From the NCBI GenBank assembly GCA_009783065.1, contig WRHV01000009.1, positions 1-36,932 on the forward strand: a DNA stretch of 36,932 nt, read 5' to 3'. The notes below the pieces were generated by a model. That model did no database searches. It was not told the DNA's origin and worked only from the letters and a program-made list of their open reading frames with translations. Position 1 is the first letter of the stretch. Each line of letters begins with the position of its first letter. This document shows, piece by piece, positions 1 through 10,259 of this stretch. The stretch is from Betaproteobacteria bacterium. GTDB lineage: Bacteria; Pseudomonadota; Gammaproteobacteria; Burkholderiales; Burkholderiaceae. The position numbers and the translations under genes were made by a program.

Positions 1-2174
1 GAATTCACCAGGTTGATCTGACCGGGAATCGCAGTCTGGACACAAAAGCCGGTCAAAGGGCCTGTCGGGGTCGACGTTTCTTGCGGGTTTGCCGGAGCAG
101 TCACGTAGTTGCCGACTTGCAACCCGGTTGCGCTATTGTAGGCACTGCCGTCACTCGCGTAGAGGGTGCCGCTATAGTCAATGAGACGATAGACGCCAGG
201 CCCGAGGACTTGGCCATTACCCAGGTCCACCACATTGATAACACCGCCAAGATACAGATCGCCATTGACTATGGTCAGGTCATTGAGCGCCCCGCCGGCA
301 ACGTTGGCCTGGAACAGATTGGAGAGAAGAATGGCGTTGTTGCTGAGGGTGAGATCGCCGTTGATGGTAATGGTGTTGGCGTCTCTCGGGTGAGAGCCTG
401 GAGATAGCGTGGCGTTGTCGGCAATAGTGACGTCGCCGCCAATGATCCCATTACCGCCCAAACGCGTTCCCGGATTCGCAGTGACCGCTCCGCCTGCACC
501 ACTTTGGTCGCCATCAATATAGAGCCAGCCGCTCGAGATTGTCGTAGGACCGGCGTAAGTGTTGTTTGCGCTCAAAATGGTGACGCCCGCGCCGGCCTGG
601 TTGACTGTGCCGGTTCCTGATATGAGCCCGCTAAATGTCGAGATATCAGAACGGTTGAATACGAGCGCGCCGTTATTGACAACATCGCCGACAATGCTTC
701 CCGTCGTGCCGCCGGCACCAATTTGCAGCGTCCCTCCACTGATCGTCGTACCCCCACTGTACGTGTTCGTGTTTGCCAGAATGAGCGAACCCGATCCCGC
801 TGCAGTCAGGGCGCCTGCACCACTGATGGCCTGGCTCACCGTGCTCGTCACACCACTATCCGTTTGGATCGTGCCATTGTTGGCAGTCACCGTCATGGCG
901 CGTGATGAGGAGAGATTGAAGCTGCTTGTCAATTCCAGCGTACCGCCATCCAGCGTGATCGAACCGCTGGGATCACCCAGCTGGTTGTCGGCGCTAACGG
1001 CAACCGTGCCGCCTTGTATGAGGGTACCGCCCTGGTAGGTATTATTGCCGGACAGCGTCAATATACCACCGCCAGTCTTTGACACAGCGCCGGAACCGCT
1101 GATGATGCCGGCATAAGTGCCGTCATCCGGCTGAGCAAAATTCACAAGACCATTGTCCGTGATGCTGGGCGGCAGGCTTTGCGCGCGCGCCTGCAGTATA
1201 CCGGCCGAATCGACCAGAACCGAACCGTTGAAGCTGGTGTTGTTGCCGGTAAGCACAAGGGTTCCCTGCTGCACTTCTACGGCAAGCGGCCCTCCGCTAC
1301 TGTTTCCCACTGTTCCGGTAAGCGTCCAGGTGCCCTGACCTATTTTAGTCAGAAACTGGAAGTTGTTAATACTCCCGGATAAGGTGTCACTGGAACCAAC
1401 TGTACCTGCAAGCGTCAGGGTGTTCGTCCCCCCGCCTCCATCGAAACTGCCGGTAACGACCGAGGAAGGATACAATGTCAATACGTCGTTACCACCACCA
1501 AAAAGCAAGCTGCCATAGACGACGGCCCCTGTGTAGTTGGTGAAATAGACATCGGAACTCCCTCCGCTGCCGACGGTGTTGCCGATAACACTTTGGCTCG
1601 AACCGTTGCCGCTCTGAATCGTGCCGTAGTTATTAATGACATTAGCGGCGCCAACGACCTGGTCTTCAAACCAGATTGCCACCGCATTAGTGGAAGAAAT
1701 CGTACCGTAATTATTTATAGTATTACCTTGGCCGATCATGTCTATGGCGTTGGAATCCGTGCTCGTTCCAGCCGCGTTGACCGTTGCCCCCTGTCCGATT
1801 GTCAGTACACCATAGGAACGAAATTCGATGGTGTTCTTGCCCGCAACATACAAACCACTCCCGCCGACTCCGGCATGGCCTGTAACAGTGGCATTGTCCT
1901 CAATATTGATGATCGCGTAGTCGCGAAGACTGATGACCGTGCCAGGCCCCGAGGTAACCGTTGCCCCGGTCGTAACCGTAACGGTTGCGTTATCAGGACC
2001 GCTGGGACCATTACCGATGGAAGAGCCTCCCAGGGTGGTTGAGCCGCTGCACGTCGTGTTGTTACCTGTAGTCGTACATGTAGCGGATGCTGTTGCCGGC
2101 AACAGCATTGCGCTTATCAGCGATACTGCCAAAATCAAAATCCGTATTGCCGCAGACCTGAACAAGAAGCCCAT
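1..2174 (-). CDS. Autotransporter-type adhesin, N-terminal part (runs off the left edge)
   Basis: The minus strand has one open frame of about 724 codons from an ATG at 2172-2174 to the window edge, with no stop. Residues 1-31 form a classical signal peptide: an Arg-containing start, a hydrophobic core and an ATASA-type cleavage end. The rest is Gly/Thr/Ser/Asn-rich and beta-helix-like. At least three passenger-associated repeats of the LTLSGNNTYxGGT type lie near residues 365-398, 456-487 and 525-553. After them comes the spaced pattern typical of the end of AIDA/pertactin-like passengers (LSPGS, then a GDLTL block and a GDLYLGG block, near residues 590-660). A weak Shine-Dalgarno (AGAGGG) lies 7-8 nt upstream. 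The product should be secreted through its own C-terminal beta-barrel, which is not in the window. The two early cysteines are unusual for passengers. GC seems slightly above the neighbours. The substrate or receptor cannot be told. Family call confident; exact function unknown. Confidence 0.85.
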   Translation of the reverse strand, partial: MGFLFRSAAIRILILAVSLISAMLLPATASATCTTTGNNTTCSGSTTLGGSSIGNGPSGPDNATVTVTTGATVTSGPGTVISLRDYAIINIEDNATVTGHAGVGGSGLYVAGKNTIEFRSYGVLTIGQGATVNAAGTSTDSNAIDMIGQGNTINNYGTISSTNAVAIWFEDQVVGAANVINNYGTIQSGNGSSQSVIGNTVGSGGSSDVYFTNYTGAVVYGSLLFGGGNDVLTLYPSSVVTGSFDGGGGTNTLTLAGTVGSSDTLSGSINNFQFLTKIGQGTWTLTGTVGNSSGGPLAVEVQQGTLVLTGNNTSFNGSVLVDSAGILQARAQSLPPSITDNGLVNFAQPDDGTYAGIISGSGAVSKTGGGILTLSGNNTYQGGTLIQGGTVAVSADNQLGDPSGSITLDGGTLELTSSFNLSSSRAMTVTANNGTIQTDSGVTSTVSQAISGAGALTAAGSGSLILANTNTYSGGTTISGGTLQIGAGGTTGSIVGDVVNNGALVFNRSDISTFSGLISGTGTVNQAGAGVTILSANNTYAGPTTISSGWLYIDGDQSGAGGAVTANPGTRLGGNGIIGGDVTIADNATLSPGSHPRDANTITINGDLTLSNNAILLSNLFQANVAGGALNDLTIVNGDLYLGGVINVVDLGNGQVLGPGVYRLIDYSGTLYASDGSAYNSATGLQVGNYVTAPANPQETSTPTGPLTGFCVQTAIPGQINLVN

Positions 2175-2736
2175 TTTTAAGCCCTCTATCCAACAATTTA
2201 TAAGCAAATTGACCACAAGAGAGCGAAGAGGGCCTCTTATGATTCAAAAACCATGTTCGTTTCAAGAAAATACAAGGGTATTCCTAAAGACTTCTTTACA
2301 CCTTTTCTGAAAAAATACGTTATTCAGAATCAACGACAGAATGTGCAAACAACAGCTAAAAATACGCGGAAAACGGAATCCGGCCAATCATTTGCATACG
2401 GAATCCGGCGCCACCTCAAATTTTAAGCAACACCTTCACTCATCCTGTTTTTTCAAAGGGATTATATTTATATATATTCAGTTTAGGCTAAACCATATTT
2501 GGCCTATTACTGTTGCTCGATCATATAATGATTAATCGCTTTATGTCAATTAACAACCTTCCACCTGGCCAAATCGCAACCTATTTATTATTTACTATTT
2601 AAATCAAACAGTTACCGTATGAAATTGGCAACACGCTGCATTGAGAATGCCGGCAATCTTGCCAGCATGACACATAACGCACTTTGTATCGAATTTGATA
2701 TGCCCGGCATTGCGCCTACTCCAATTTTTTAATGCA
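2175..2736. other. Non-coding upstream region of the autotransporter gene
   Basis: About 560 bases without a convincing gene, AT-rich between 2270 and 2640. It should hold the promoter of the leftward autotransporter gene, but I see no clean -35/-10 pair. Two structures stand out: a 12-bp direct repeat (ACGGAATCCGGC) at 2373-2384 and 2398-2409, and a near-perfect 22-bp palindrome at 2647-2668 (ATGCCGGCAA / TTGCCAGCAT arms, one mismatch). Short open frames here have no ribosome site or recognisable protein character. Confidence 0.5.
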
Positions 2737-2768
2737 AAAAGGGTTACGTGAAACCACGTAACCCTTTT
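2737..2768 (-). terminator. Rho-independent terminator after tRNA-Thr
   Basis: A perfect 14-bp stem (AAAAGGGTTACGTG / CACGTAACCCTTTT) with a 4-nt AAAC loop begins 8 bases past the CCA end of the tRNA gene. Read leftward, the stem runs into a T tract. The A/T flanks on both sides mean it could also work on the plus strand. Confidence 0.85.
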
Positions 2769-2776
2769 CATTTTAC

Positions 2777-2852
<76 letters not shown>

Positions 2853-2862
2853 AAAGGGATAC

Positions 2863-2892
2863 ATTGTAGCAAAAAAGAGCGGATTCTGTCAC
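2863..2892 (-). promoter_or_regulatory. Sigma-70-type promoter of the tRNA-Thr gene
   Basis: On the minus strand a -35 GTGACA (2887-2892) and a -10 TACAAT (2863-2868) are separated by 18 bp. The tRNA 5' end begins 10 bases after the -10. Both hexamers match consensus in five of six positions. Confidence 0.7.
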
Positions 2893-2913
2893 GGATAGAC
2901 AAGCGTACTCTTG

Positions 2914-2919
2914 TATAAT
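2914..2919 (+). promoter_or_regulatory. Likely -10 box of the dsbC-like gene
   Basis: A perfect TATAAT lies 30 bp ahead of the ATG of the rightward gene. No good -35 is present at 16-18 bp, but a TG directly precedes the hexamer. The element is back to back with the tRNA promoter. Confidence 0.45.
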
Positions 2920-2948
2920 GCCGCAAACAAGACTTTTCGGGAATCGAA

Positions 2949-3671
2949 ATGAATATTTTGAAGATAAAAATCAAACTTCTCATGTTGTTAGTCTGTTTTT
3001 TTTGCACGATAACCGCATCTGCACAAGAAGATGTTATCCGAAAGCGCTTTCAGGAACGCGTTGTTCAGGGAGAAAAAATCACTTCCGTGAAAAAAACCCC
3101 TTATTCCGGTCTGTATGAAGTTCAGGTCGGAAACAAGATCGTGTATACCGACAGCAAAGCGCGCTATCTGTTTATCGGCAGAATGATTGATATTGAAACC
3201 GGCCGGGACTATACCCAGGAACGGATGGAAGCGATCAACAAAATCCGTTTTTCCGATCTTCCTCTCGAACAAGCCATCAAAAAGGTCAACGGCAAAGGAG
3301 AAAGGGTTATTGCCGTCTTTTCCGACCCGAACTGCGGCTACTGCAAACGTCTGGAAAGTATGTTGCAAGGGATTGATAACCTGACCATCTATGTTTTTCC
3401 GCTGAATATTCTTTCGGAAAAATCCCGCACCATTTCCCGCAATGTCTGGTGCTCGCCTAACCGGACCAACGCCTGGAATGCCTGGATGATTGACGGCAAG
3501 TTGCCTCCGGAAGCCGGCAGCAACTGCTCCTATTCTGATGAAGCCATCCTTCAGCTTGCCCGGAAATTTGACATTACCGGAACGCCGGTCATTTTTTTCA
3601 GGAACGGCTCCCGGATTACCGGCTTGTTATCGGCAGAAGATTTCATTGAAGCGCTTTCCGCCGCCAAATAA
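2949..3671 (+). CDS. dsbC: Thiol:disulfide interchange protein, DsbC family
   Basis: Encodes 240 residues. Residues 1-25 form a lysine-rich, strongly hydrophobic signal peptide ending in TASA, so the protein should be periplasmic. A short N-terminal dimerisation-type segment (about 26-95) leads into a thioredoxin-fold domain. That domain has the redox motif CGYC at 129-132 within [11 protein letters not shown] and the cis-proline TP at 212-213. Cysteines at 168 and 193 match the position of the second, structural disulfide of DsbC. Known family role: isomerising wrong disulfides in exported proteins, kept reduced by DsbD. The length fits (E. coli DsbC precursor 236). It is transcribed alone, and a strong hairpin separates it from metH. 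DsbG is the main alternative, but CGYC and overall size favour DsbC. Confidence 0.9.
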   Translation: MNILKIKIKLLMLLVCFFCTITASAQEDVIRKRFQERVVQGEKITSVKKTPYSGLYEVQVGNKIVYTDSKARYLFIGRMIDIETGRDYTQERMEAINKIRFSDLPLEQAIKKVNGKGERVIAVFSDPNCGYCKRLESMLQGIDNLTIYVFPLNILSEKSRTISRNVWCSPNRTNAWNAWMIDGKLPPEAGSNCSYSDEAILQLARKFDITGTPVIFFRNGSRITGLLSAEDFIEALSAAK

Positions 3672-3695
3672 CGACTTTACAACTGACATGCCCTA

Positions 3696-3725
3696 TCAGG
3701 AAGCGGGCACATGCCTGCTTCCTGA
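3696..3725 (+). terminator. Hairpin after the dsbC-like gene, possible terminator
   Basis: A 13-bp stem (TCAGGAAGCGGGC / GCCTGCTTCCTGA, one G-T pair) with an ACAT loop begins 24 bp after the stop codon. There is no T run directly behind it, so intrinsic termination is uncertain. It could instead protect the mRNA 3' end. Confidence 0.4.
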
Positions 3726-3735
3726 GCAATTGCAG

Positions 3736-3741
3736 TATAAT
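3736..3741 (+). promoter_or_regulatory. Possible -10 box of metH
   Basis: A perfect TATAAT lies 73 bp ahead of the chosen metH start, directly after the hairpin. No convincing -35 is seen. I looked for, and did not recognise, an S-adenosylhomocysteine or cobalamin riboswitch in the 143-bp gap. Confidence 0.4.
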
Positions 3742-3814
3742 TTTTGGTTTACCCGGCCAAAAGATTCGGGATACCAGACGGCAACATCCTATTTTGTCCT
3801 TGGAGCAACACAGC

Positions 3815-6800
3815 ATGTCATCGGTTGAAGCGCAACTTCGCAACATTCTCTCAAAAAGAATCCTGATTTTGGACGGCGCCATGGGCACCGTCATCCAGCG
3901 GTACGGCTTAACGGAAGAAGATTACCGAGGCGGGCCCAATGGCCGGTTCATAACTTTTTCCGCGCCCCTTTCTGCCGGAAATCGTGAACTTTTTGTCCGG
4001 GGAAACAATGAACTGCTTTCCTTAACGCAGCCGCACATCATTGCCGCTATTCACGAAGAATATCTGGCTGCCGGCGCTGATGTTATTGAAACCAATACTT
4101 TCGGCGCAACCTCTGTTGCCCAGGATGACTATTACATGGCGCATCTCGTCTATGAGATGAATATCGAATCGGCTCGGATAGCGCGTGAAGCCTGTGCAAA
4201 GTTTTCGACACCTGAACGCCCCCGCTTTGTTGCAGGTTCTATTGGCCCGACACCTAAAACCGCTTCTATTTCACCCGATGTCAATGATCCCGGCGCACGC
4301 AATATCGATTTTGACCAGCTGGTTGAGGCTTATACGGAACAGGTGCGCGGACTCATTGAAGGCGGTGTTGACCTGTTTCTCGTTGAAACCGTGTTTGATA
4401 CGTTGAATTGCAAGGCCGCGCTTTTCGCCATTGACGCTTATTTTGAAGAAAGCGGCAAAAAATTGCCGATCATGATCTCCGGCACCGTAACCGACGCTTC
4501 GGGCCGCATCCTGTCAGGCCAAACTGTCACCGCTTTCTGGTACGCTGTCAGGCATGCCAATCCCATAACGATCGGACTGAACTGTGCACTGGGCGCTGCG
4601 CTGATGCGGCCGTATGTTGAAGAGTTATCTCGGATTGCCGATGCCTATATCTGCATTTACCCCAATGCCGGGCTGCCAAACCCGATGAACGAAACCGGAT
4701 TTGACGAGTTGCCGGCGGATACGTCTTCCTTGCTGAAAGAATTTGCCGCCAGCGGACTGGTCAATATTGTCGGCGGTTGCTGCGGAACCACGCCTGACCA
4801 TATTCGTGCGATTGCAAAAGCGGTGAGCGATCTTCCACCAAGAACCATACCGGATATTCCGCCATCCATGCGGCTCGCCGGGCTGGAACCTTTTGTTATT
4901 GATGATGATTCACTCTTCGTTAATGTAGGCGAACGTACCAACGTTACCGGCTCCAAAGCGTTTTCACGCCTGATACAAAATGCCGAATACGATCAGGCGC
5001 TCACCGTCGCGCGACAGCAGGTGGAAAATGGCGCCCAGATTATTGACATCAACATGGATGAAGCCATGCTGGATTCCGTTGCGGCAATGAAGCGATTTCT
5101 GAACCTGATCGCTTCCGAACCGGATATTGCCCGGATTCCGGTTATGCTGGATTCATCCAAGTGGAATGTGATTGAGGCCGGACTGAAGTGCCTTCAGGGT
5201 AAGGCCATTGTTAATTCTATTTCGCTGAAAGAAGGCGAAGACGAATTTCTCCGCCAGGCCAAACTTTGCCGCCGTTATGGGGCTGCGGTCATTGTCATGG
5301 CATTTGATGAGCAGGGCCAGGCTGATACCTTTCAACGCAAAATTGAAATCTGCCGGCGTGCTTATGACCTGCTTGTAAAGAAAATCGCGTTTCCGCCTGA
5401 AGACATTATTTTTGATCCGAATATTTTTGCCATCGCAACCGGTATAGAAGAACATAATAATTACGCCGTGGACTTTATTGAGGCAACACGCTGGATACGC
5501 AGCAATCTGCCCCAGGCCAAAATTAGCGGCGGCGTCTCAAATGTCAGTTTTAGCCTGCGCGGTAACGATGCCGCCCGGGAAGCCATCCATACGGTCTTTT
5601 TGTACCACGCTATTTCTGCCGGCATGACCATGGGCATCGTCAACGCCGGCATGATCGGCGTTTATGACCAAATACCTGTAGACCTGCGTGAACGGGTGGA
5701 AGATGTCGTCCTCAACCGCCGGCCTGATGCAACAGAGCGGTTGATTGAAGTCGTCAGCCAATTCAAGGCAGGCGCCAAAAAAGAAGAGAGCCATCAGGCA
5801 TGGCGGGACGAGCCCGTCCGGAAACGCTTGACGCATGCCCTGATACAAGGGCAGACGGAATGGATCGCAGAAGATACCGATGAGGTTCTTCACGAGATAT
5901 TGGAAAAAGGCGGAACGCCGATCCAGGTGATTGAAGGGCCTCTGATGGATGGCATGAATGCCGTCGGGGATTTGTTTGGGCAAGGAAAAATGTTCCTGCC
6001 TCAGGTCGTCAAATCGGCGCGTGTCATGAAGGAAGCCGTTGCATACCTGGTTCCTTATATCGAAGAAGAAAAGCAGCGTTCAGGCAATGCTTCATCAAAA
6101 GGAAAGATCCTGATCGCTACGGTTAAAGGCGATGTCCACGATATTGGCAAGAATATTGTGGCTGTCGTCCTTCAGTGCAACAATTTTGAAGTCGAAAACA
6201 TGGGCGTCATGGTACCGTGCGCCGAAATCCTGGCCAGGGCGAAAGAAGTCCAGGCCGATATTATTGGCCTTTCCGGTCTTATTACGCCATCGCTTGAGGA
6301 AATGGCCTATGTCGCCAGTGAAATGCAGCGGGATGACTATTTTCGCTCGCGCAAAATACCACTTTTGATTGGTGGCGCAACGACCAGCCGCGTCCATACT
6401 GCCGTTAAAATTGCGCCTCATTATGATGGCCCTGTCATTTATACGCCGGATGCCTCCCGTACAGTCGCTATTGTCCAAGCTCTTATTAGCGCAAACGCAA
6501 AAGACCAATACCTCCAGGAACTGAAAGCGGATTACGATCGCATCCGACGGCTTCATGCCGAGAAAAAACCGCTTGATCTGATCCCGATTGAGGCCGCGAG
6601 AGCCAATAAGGCACAACTTTCTTTTGATGGTAATCATGCACCGGTAAGACCACGCTATATCGGCCAGCGGCTTCTGAAAAATGTGGATCTGGGCACCATT
6701 GCCCGATACATCGATTGGGGGCCTCTTTTTCATGTATGGGATATTCGCGGCGCATACCCGGCCATCCTTAGCGATCCCATTCACGGCGAAACGGCAAGCA

Positions 6801-7561
6801 AGGTTTTTGCCGATGCACAGAATATGCTGAAAAAACTGATTGAGGGAAAATGGCTGACCGCCCAGGCTTCAATCGCCCTGATGCCCGCCAATCGTGTTAA
6901 TGATGATGACATCGAAATCTATACAGATGATACACGTACCGAAATCGCATTCACTTATTATGGCGTCCGGCAGCAAACGGAACGCCCGATTATTGACGGC
7001 ATACAGCGCCCGAATCAATGCCTGGCCGATTTTATTGCCCCCAAAGAAAGCGGCATTCCGGACTACATCGGCATGTTTGCAGTGACCGCTGGGCTCGGTA
7101 TCGAGAAGCAATTGTCACGTTTCGAAAAGGCGTACGATGATTACAGCAGCATCATGCTGAAAGCACTGGCAGACCGGCTGGTCGAAGCACTGTCGGAATA
7201 CCTGCATGAACTGGTCAGAAAGGATTTGTGGGGCTATGCTCCGAATGAACAGCTCACGCACGAAGAACGCCTGCGCGAAGCCTATCAGGGCATCCGTCCC
7301 GCGCCCGGTTATCCGGCCTGTCCGGAACATACCGTCAAAACCGATCTTTTCCGGATATTGAAATGCGATCAGATCGGGATAACGCTAACCGAATCCTACG
7401 CCATGATCCCCGCTTCATCCATATCCGGTTTTTACTTCGCCCATCCGGACGCGCATTATTTCAGTGTCGGCAGAATCGACACCGATCAGATTACCGATAT
7501 GGCTGATCGACGCAAAATCAGTATTGAAGAAGTCATGACCTGGCTGTCCCCTATTCTGTAA
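3815..7561 (+). CDS. metH: Cobalamin-dependent methionine synthase, full length
   Basis: Transfers a methyl group from 5-methyltetrahydrofolate to homocysteine through a cobalamin cofactor, in the cytoplasm. All four modules of the E. coli enzyme are present in 1248 residues (E. coli 1227). The homocysteine domain has the zinc ligands C257 and C322-C323 (GGCCGTTP). The pterin domain follows (about 355-620, beginning [13 protein letters not shown]). Next come the cobalamin cap and B12 domain with DVHDIG, whose H775 should coordinate cobalt. The C-terminal reactivation domain (about 900-1248) carries [12 protein letters not shown], the AdoMet-binding signature. I chose the ATG at 3815 because TGGAG sits 9 nt upstream; an in-frame TTG at 3794 would lie before that ribosome site. 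Many Burkholderiales split this enzyme into two genes, but here it is one chain. The next gene starts 36 bp downstream and may be co-transcribed. Confidence 0.97.
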   Translation: MSSVEAQLRNILSKRILILDGAMGTVIQRYGLTEEDYRGGPNGRFITFSAPLSAGNRELFVRGNNELLSLTQPHIIAAIHEEYLAAGADVIETNTFGATSVAQDDYYMAHLVYEMNIESARIAREACAKFSTPERPRFVAGSIGPTPKTASISPDVNDPGARNIDFDQLVEAYTEQVRGLIEGGVDLFLVETVFDTLNCKAALFAIDAYFEESGKKLPIMISGTVTDASGRILSGQTVTAFWYAVRHANPITIGLNCALGAALMRPYVEELSRIADAYICIYPNAGLPNPMNETGFDELPADTSSLLKEFAASGLVNIVGGCCGTTPDHIRAIAKAVSDLPPRTIPDIPPSMRLAGLEPFVIDDDSLFVNVGERTNVTGSKAFSRLIQNAEYDQALTVARQQVENGAQIIDINMDEAMLDSVAAMKRFLNLIASEPDIARIPVMLDSSKWNVIEAGLKCLQGKAIVNSISLKEGEDEFLRQAKLCRRYGAAVIVMAFDEQGQADTFQRKIEICRRAYDLLVKKIAFPPEDIIFDPNIFAIATGIEEHNNYAVDFIEATRWIRSNLPQAKISGGVSNVSFSLRGNDAAREAIHTVFLYHAISAGMTMGIVNAGMIGVYDQIPVDLRERVEDVVLNRRPDATERLIEVVSQFKAGAKKEESHQAWRDEPVRKRLTHALIQGQTEWIAEDTDEVLHEILEKGGTPIQVIEGPLMDGMNAVGDLFGQGKMFLPQVVKSARVMKEAVAYLVPYIEEEKQRSGNASSKGKILIATVKGDVHDIGKNIVAVVLQCNNFEVENMGVMVPCAEILARAKEVQADIIGLSGLITPSLEEMAYVASEMQRDDYFRSRKIPLLIGGATTSRVHTAVKIAPHYDGPVIYTPDASRTVAIVQALISANAKDQYLQELKADYDRIRRLHAEKKPLDLIPIEAARANKAQLSFDGNHAPVRPRYIGQRLLKNVDLGTIARYIDWGPLFHVWDIRGAYPAILSDPIHGETASKVFADAQNMLKKLIEGKWLTAQASIALMPANRVNDDDIEIYTDDTRTEIAFTYYGVRQQTERPIIDGIQRPNQCLADFIAPKESGIPDYIGMFAVTAGLGIEKQLSRFEKAYDDYSSIMLKALADRLVEALSEYLHELVRKDLWGYAPNEQLTHEERLREAYQGIRPAPGYPACPEHTVKTDLFRILKCDQIGITLTESYAMIPASSISGFYFAHPDAHYFSVGRIDTDQITDMADRRKISIEEVMTWLSPIL

Positions 7562-7597
7562 TGAGGTCTGCCTGATTTTAATCCGTTTTACACAACG

Positions 7598-9430
7598 ATG
7601 GCGGTTACCATGAAGCATGCGATCTATTATTCCATTACACCCTATGATCTCGCCGGGCACCTTTTCAAAATCACCGTAACCGTTCCTTCGCCTGATCCTA
7701 ATGGGCAACATTTCGCGCTCCCGGCCTGGATTCCCGGCAGCTACATGATCCGTGAATTCGCACGGAATATCGTGCAGATCCGGGCGATTAGCGGCCAGCA
7801 GACGATCCCTCTGGAAAAACAGGACAAGCACACCTGGCGGGCTTCCCCCTGCAACCAGCCTCTGACGCTCGAATATGAGGTATACGCATGGGATTTATCT
7901 GTCCGGACAGCGCATTTGGATCAGACGCATGGATTTTTTAACGGCACCAGCGTCTATCTTCGTGTTATCGGGCAAGAACATTTGCCCCATATAGTAGATA
8001 TTCGCAAGCCCGCTAACACGGCTTATGCTCATTGGCGGGTTGCAACAGCGCTTCCGGAACGGGATGCCCAACGCCATGCATTCGGTACCTATATAGCAAG
8101 CGGATACGATGAACTGATTGATCATCCGGTAGAAATGGGAACCTTTTCCCTGGCGACTTTTGAAGCTTACGGTATTCCGCATGAAATTGCCATTACCGGA
8201 CGGGTGCCCAATCTGGATACGGACCGTCTTGCCTCTGACTTAACCCGTATCTGTGAAACCCAAATCCGCTTTTTCGATCCGGAAACCCAAAAACCACCCA
8301 TGAGCCGCTATGTCTTCCTGATTATGGCCATTGGCAACGGCTATGGCGGACTGGAACACCGTGCCTCGACAGCCTTGCTGTGTTCTCGTGCCGACCTGCC
8401 GGCAAAAACGGCTGCCTCAACGGCAACGAACGAGGGATACCAGAATTTCCTGGGATTGTGCAGCCATGAGTATTTTCACGCCTGGAACGTCAAACGAATT
8501 CGCCCTGCGGTTTTTGCGCCTTATGATCTTCAGGGGGAAACCTATACCCGCCTCCTGTGGCTATTTGAAGGCTTTACCAGCTATTATGATGATTTGATGG
8601 TTGTACGCAGCGGCGTGATGGATGTGAGCACTTACTTGCAACGGATTGCCCGGACAATCAACCAAGTCAAACGCGCGATTGGCCGAAAAAAACAAAGCAT
8701 CGCTCAAGCCAGCTTTGATGCCTGGATCAAATTTTATCGCCAGGATGAAAACGCAACCAATGCGCTCGTCAACTATTATACGAAAGGCTCTCTCGTTGCC
8801 CTGGCACTTGATTTGACCATCCGCATCCGGACGAATGGTGAAAAATCACTGGATGATGGAATGCGCCTTTTGTGGCAGCGTTATGGCCATAATTACGAAG
8901 CGCACGCTTATGAAAAAGGAATCAGTGATGCCGAAGCCGAAATGCTTTTTGAAGAAGCTTGCGGCCTTGACCTGAAAGATTTCTTTAAACGCTATGTGCA
9001 TGGTACCGACGAACTGCAATTAGCCCATCTGTTTGAACATTTTGGCATAACGGAAAGCCATCCGGCAAAAACACCGAAAACCAGCCTGAATATGAGCGTA
9101 CAGCACTCTGGAAGCGATTGCCGGATTGCCAATGTGTATGCAGGCGGCGCCGCACATGCGGCTGGATTGTCGGCTGGCGATGTACTGGTTGCCATTGACC
9201 ATATCCGGATACCGGCAGAAAACCCGTCTTCCGGCCTCGACGGTCTTTTGTCACGATATGCCGTAGGAGAAACGGTCATCATTCACGCTTTCCGCCAGGA
9301 TGAGCTGATGGCATTTCCCGCAGTCCTTGCCGCAGATGACACGCCTCTGTACACGCTGTCGCTTTCATCCGGGCAGACCGCCTCCACCGTTTCCGCTCGC
9401 GCCTCCTGGCTGAAACAAAAAGAGACTTAA
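7598..9430 (+). CDS. M61-family metallopeptidase with PDZ domain
   Basis: A 610-residue protein of the M61 (glycyl aminopeptidase-like) family. An N-terminal beta domain (about 1-180, with the family motif PAWIPGSYMIREFARN) precedes a zinc-protease core. HEYFH at 290-294 gives the two His ligands and catalytic Glu, and E324 in FEGFTSYY is the third ligand. A PDZ domain (about 500-570, GGAAHAAGLSAGDVL) closes the chain. No signal peptide is visible, so it is probably cytoplasmic. It follows metH at 36 bp. Its stop codon is only 2 bp from the stop of the converging trpC. A second ATG at 7610 is an equally possible start. The physiological substrate of the bacterial members is not established. 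Family assignment is firm, function inferred. Confidence 0.9.
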   Translation: MAVTMKHAIYYSITPYDLAGHLFKITVTVPSPDPNGQHFALPAWIPGSYMIREFARNIVQIRAISGQQTIPLEKQDKHTWRASPCNQPLTLEYEVYAWDLSVRTAHLDQTHGFFNGTSVYLRVIGQEHLPHIVDIRKPANTAYAHWRVATALPERDAQRHAFGTYIASGYDELIDHPVEMGTFSLATFEAYGIPHEIAITGRVPNLDTDRLASDLTRICETQIRFFDPETQKPPMSRYVFLIMAIGNGYGGLEHRASTALLCSRADLPAKTAASTATNEGYQNFLGLCSHEYFHAWNVKRIRPAVFAPYDLQGETYTRLLWLFEGFTSYYDDLMVVRSGVMDVSTYLQRIARTINQVKRAIGRKKQSIAQASFDAWIKFYRQDENATNALVNYYTKGSLVALALDLTIRIRTNGEKSLDDGMRLLWQRYGHNYEAHAYEKGISDAEAEMLFEEACGLDLKDFFKRYVHGTDELQLAHLFEHFGITESHPAKTPKTSLNMSVQHSGSDCRIANVYAGGAAHAAGLSAGDVLVAIDHIRIPAENPSSGLDGLLSRYAVGETVIIHAFRQDELMAFPAVLAADDTPLYTLSLSSGQTASTVSARASWLKQKET

Positions 9431-9432
9431 GC

Positions 9433-10242
9433 TTAGGAAGCCGTATCAAACAAGCGATCCAGCTCTTTGCCCGGTTCATCCGCACGCATAAATGCCTCTC
9501 CAACAAGGAAAGCATGCACATCCGCATCGCGCATACGAACGACATCATCACGCTGCAAAATGCCTGACTCGGTTACAACCAGCCTGTCTTTAGGTACGAT
9601 CGGAAGCAAATCTAGCGTTGTCTGTAAAGAAGTTTCAAAGGTGCGCAGATTGCGGTTGTTAATCCCCAGAAGCGGTGTTTTCAGTTCTAATGCCCGTTCC
9701 AGCTCATACGCGTCATGGACTTCCAGCAAGACATCCATGCCGAGTTCCAAAGCGCAGGCTTCCAATTCGGCCATCAAACCCGGATCAAGCGCGGCGACAA
9801 TCAGCAAAATACAATCCGCTCGCCAAGCGCGTGCTTCATAAACCTGATAAAAATCAATGATGAAATCTTTGCGCAAGACCGGCAAGGCGCAGGCTTTTCT
9901 CGCCTGTTGCAAAAACTCAGGAGCCCCTTGAAAAAAAAGCTTGTCAGTAAGCACTGACAAACAGGCAGCACCATATTCCGCATAACTTTCTGCAATCTGC
10001 TCAGGATAAAATGGATCACGGATAATGCCTTTTGATGGAGAGGCCTTTTTCACCTCCGCAATCACGCCAGCCTTTTTCCGGCTGATTTTGTCACGCAGGG
10101 CTTTTTCAAATCCACGCAAATCCTGTTTGATGCCCGAATCAGTCTCCACTTCTTCTCTCAGGCTATCCAGCGACCGGCGCTTTTTTGCAGCGCCAACCTC
10201 ATCTTGTTTGACCGCCAGTATTTTGTTCAGAATATCGGACAT
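9433..10242 (-). CDS. trpC: Indole-3-glycerol phosphate synthase
   Basis: Closes the indole ring of CdRP to give indole-3-glycerol phosphate, the fourth step from chorismate to tryptophan. The 269-residue TIM barrel shows the family motifs in order: [13 protein letters not shown] (catalytic Glu and Lys), [26 protein letters not shown] and FLVGEAFMR. It is the monofunctional form, without a fused PRA isomerase. The start at 10242 is preferred because GGAG lies 6 nt upstream and the family begins MSDILxKI. An upstream ATG at 10260 overlaps the trpD stop as TAATG and would add 6 residues, so translation is probably coupled to trpD. Last gene of trpGDC. Confidence 0.95.
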   Translation of the reverse strand: MSDILNKILAVKQDEVGAAKKRRSLDSLREEVETDSGIKQDLRGFEKALRDKISRKKAGVIAEVKKASPSKGIIRDPFYPEQIAESYAEYGAACLSVLTDKLFFQGAPEFLQQARKACALPVLRKDFIIDFYQVYEARAWRADCILLIVAALDPGLMAELEACALELGMDVLLEVHDAYELERALELKTPLLGINNRNLRTFETSLQTTLDLLPIVPKDRLVVTESGILQRDDVVRMRDADVHAFLVGEAFMRADEPGKELDRLFDTAS

Positions 10243-10259
10243 CATTTTCTCCATCTTCA

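Noticed and set aside
81..2310. Several plus-strand and minus-strand short frames (up to 159 aa) in the first 2.3 kb
   Set aside because: They overlap the long minus-strand autotransporter frame, lack ribosome sites and show proline/arginine-rich shadow composition.
2745..2757. A parS-like half site (ACGTGAAAC) near tRNA-Thr
   Set aside because: It is part of the perfect stem-loop terminator and lacks the second half of the parS palindrome.
3794..3814. TTG start that would lengthen MetH by 7 residues
   Set aside because: The TGGAG ribosome site lies inside this extension and is properly spaced for the ATG at 3815.
6095..6784. 229-aa antisense frame inside metH
   Set aside because: It lies fully within the conserved metH coding region and has no recognisable domain or ribosome site.
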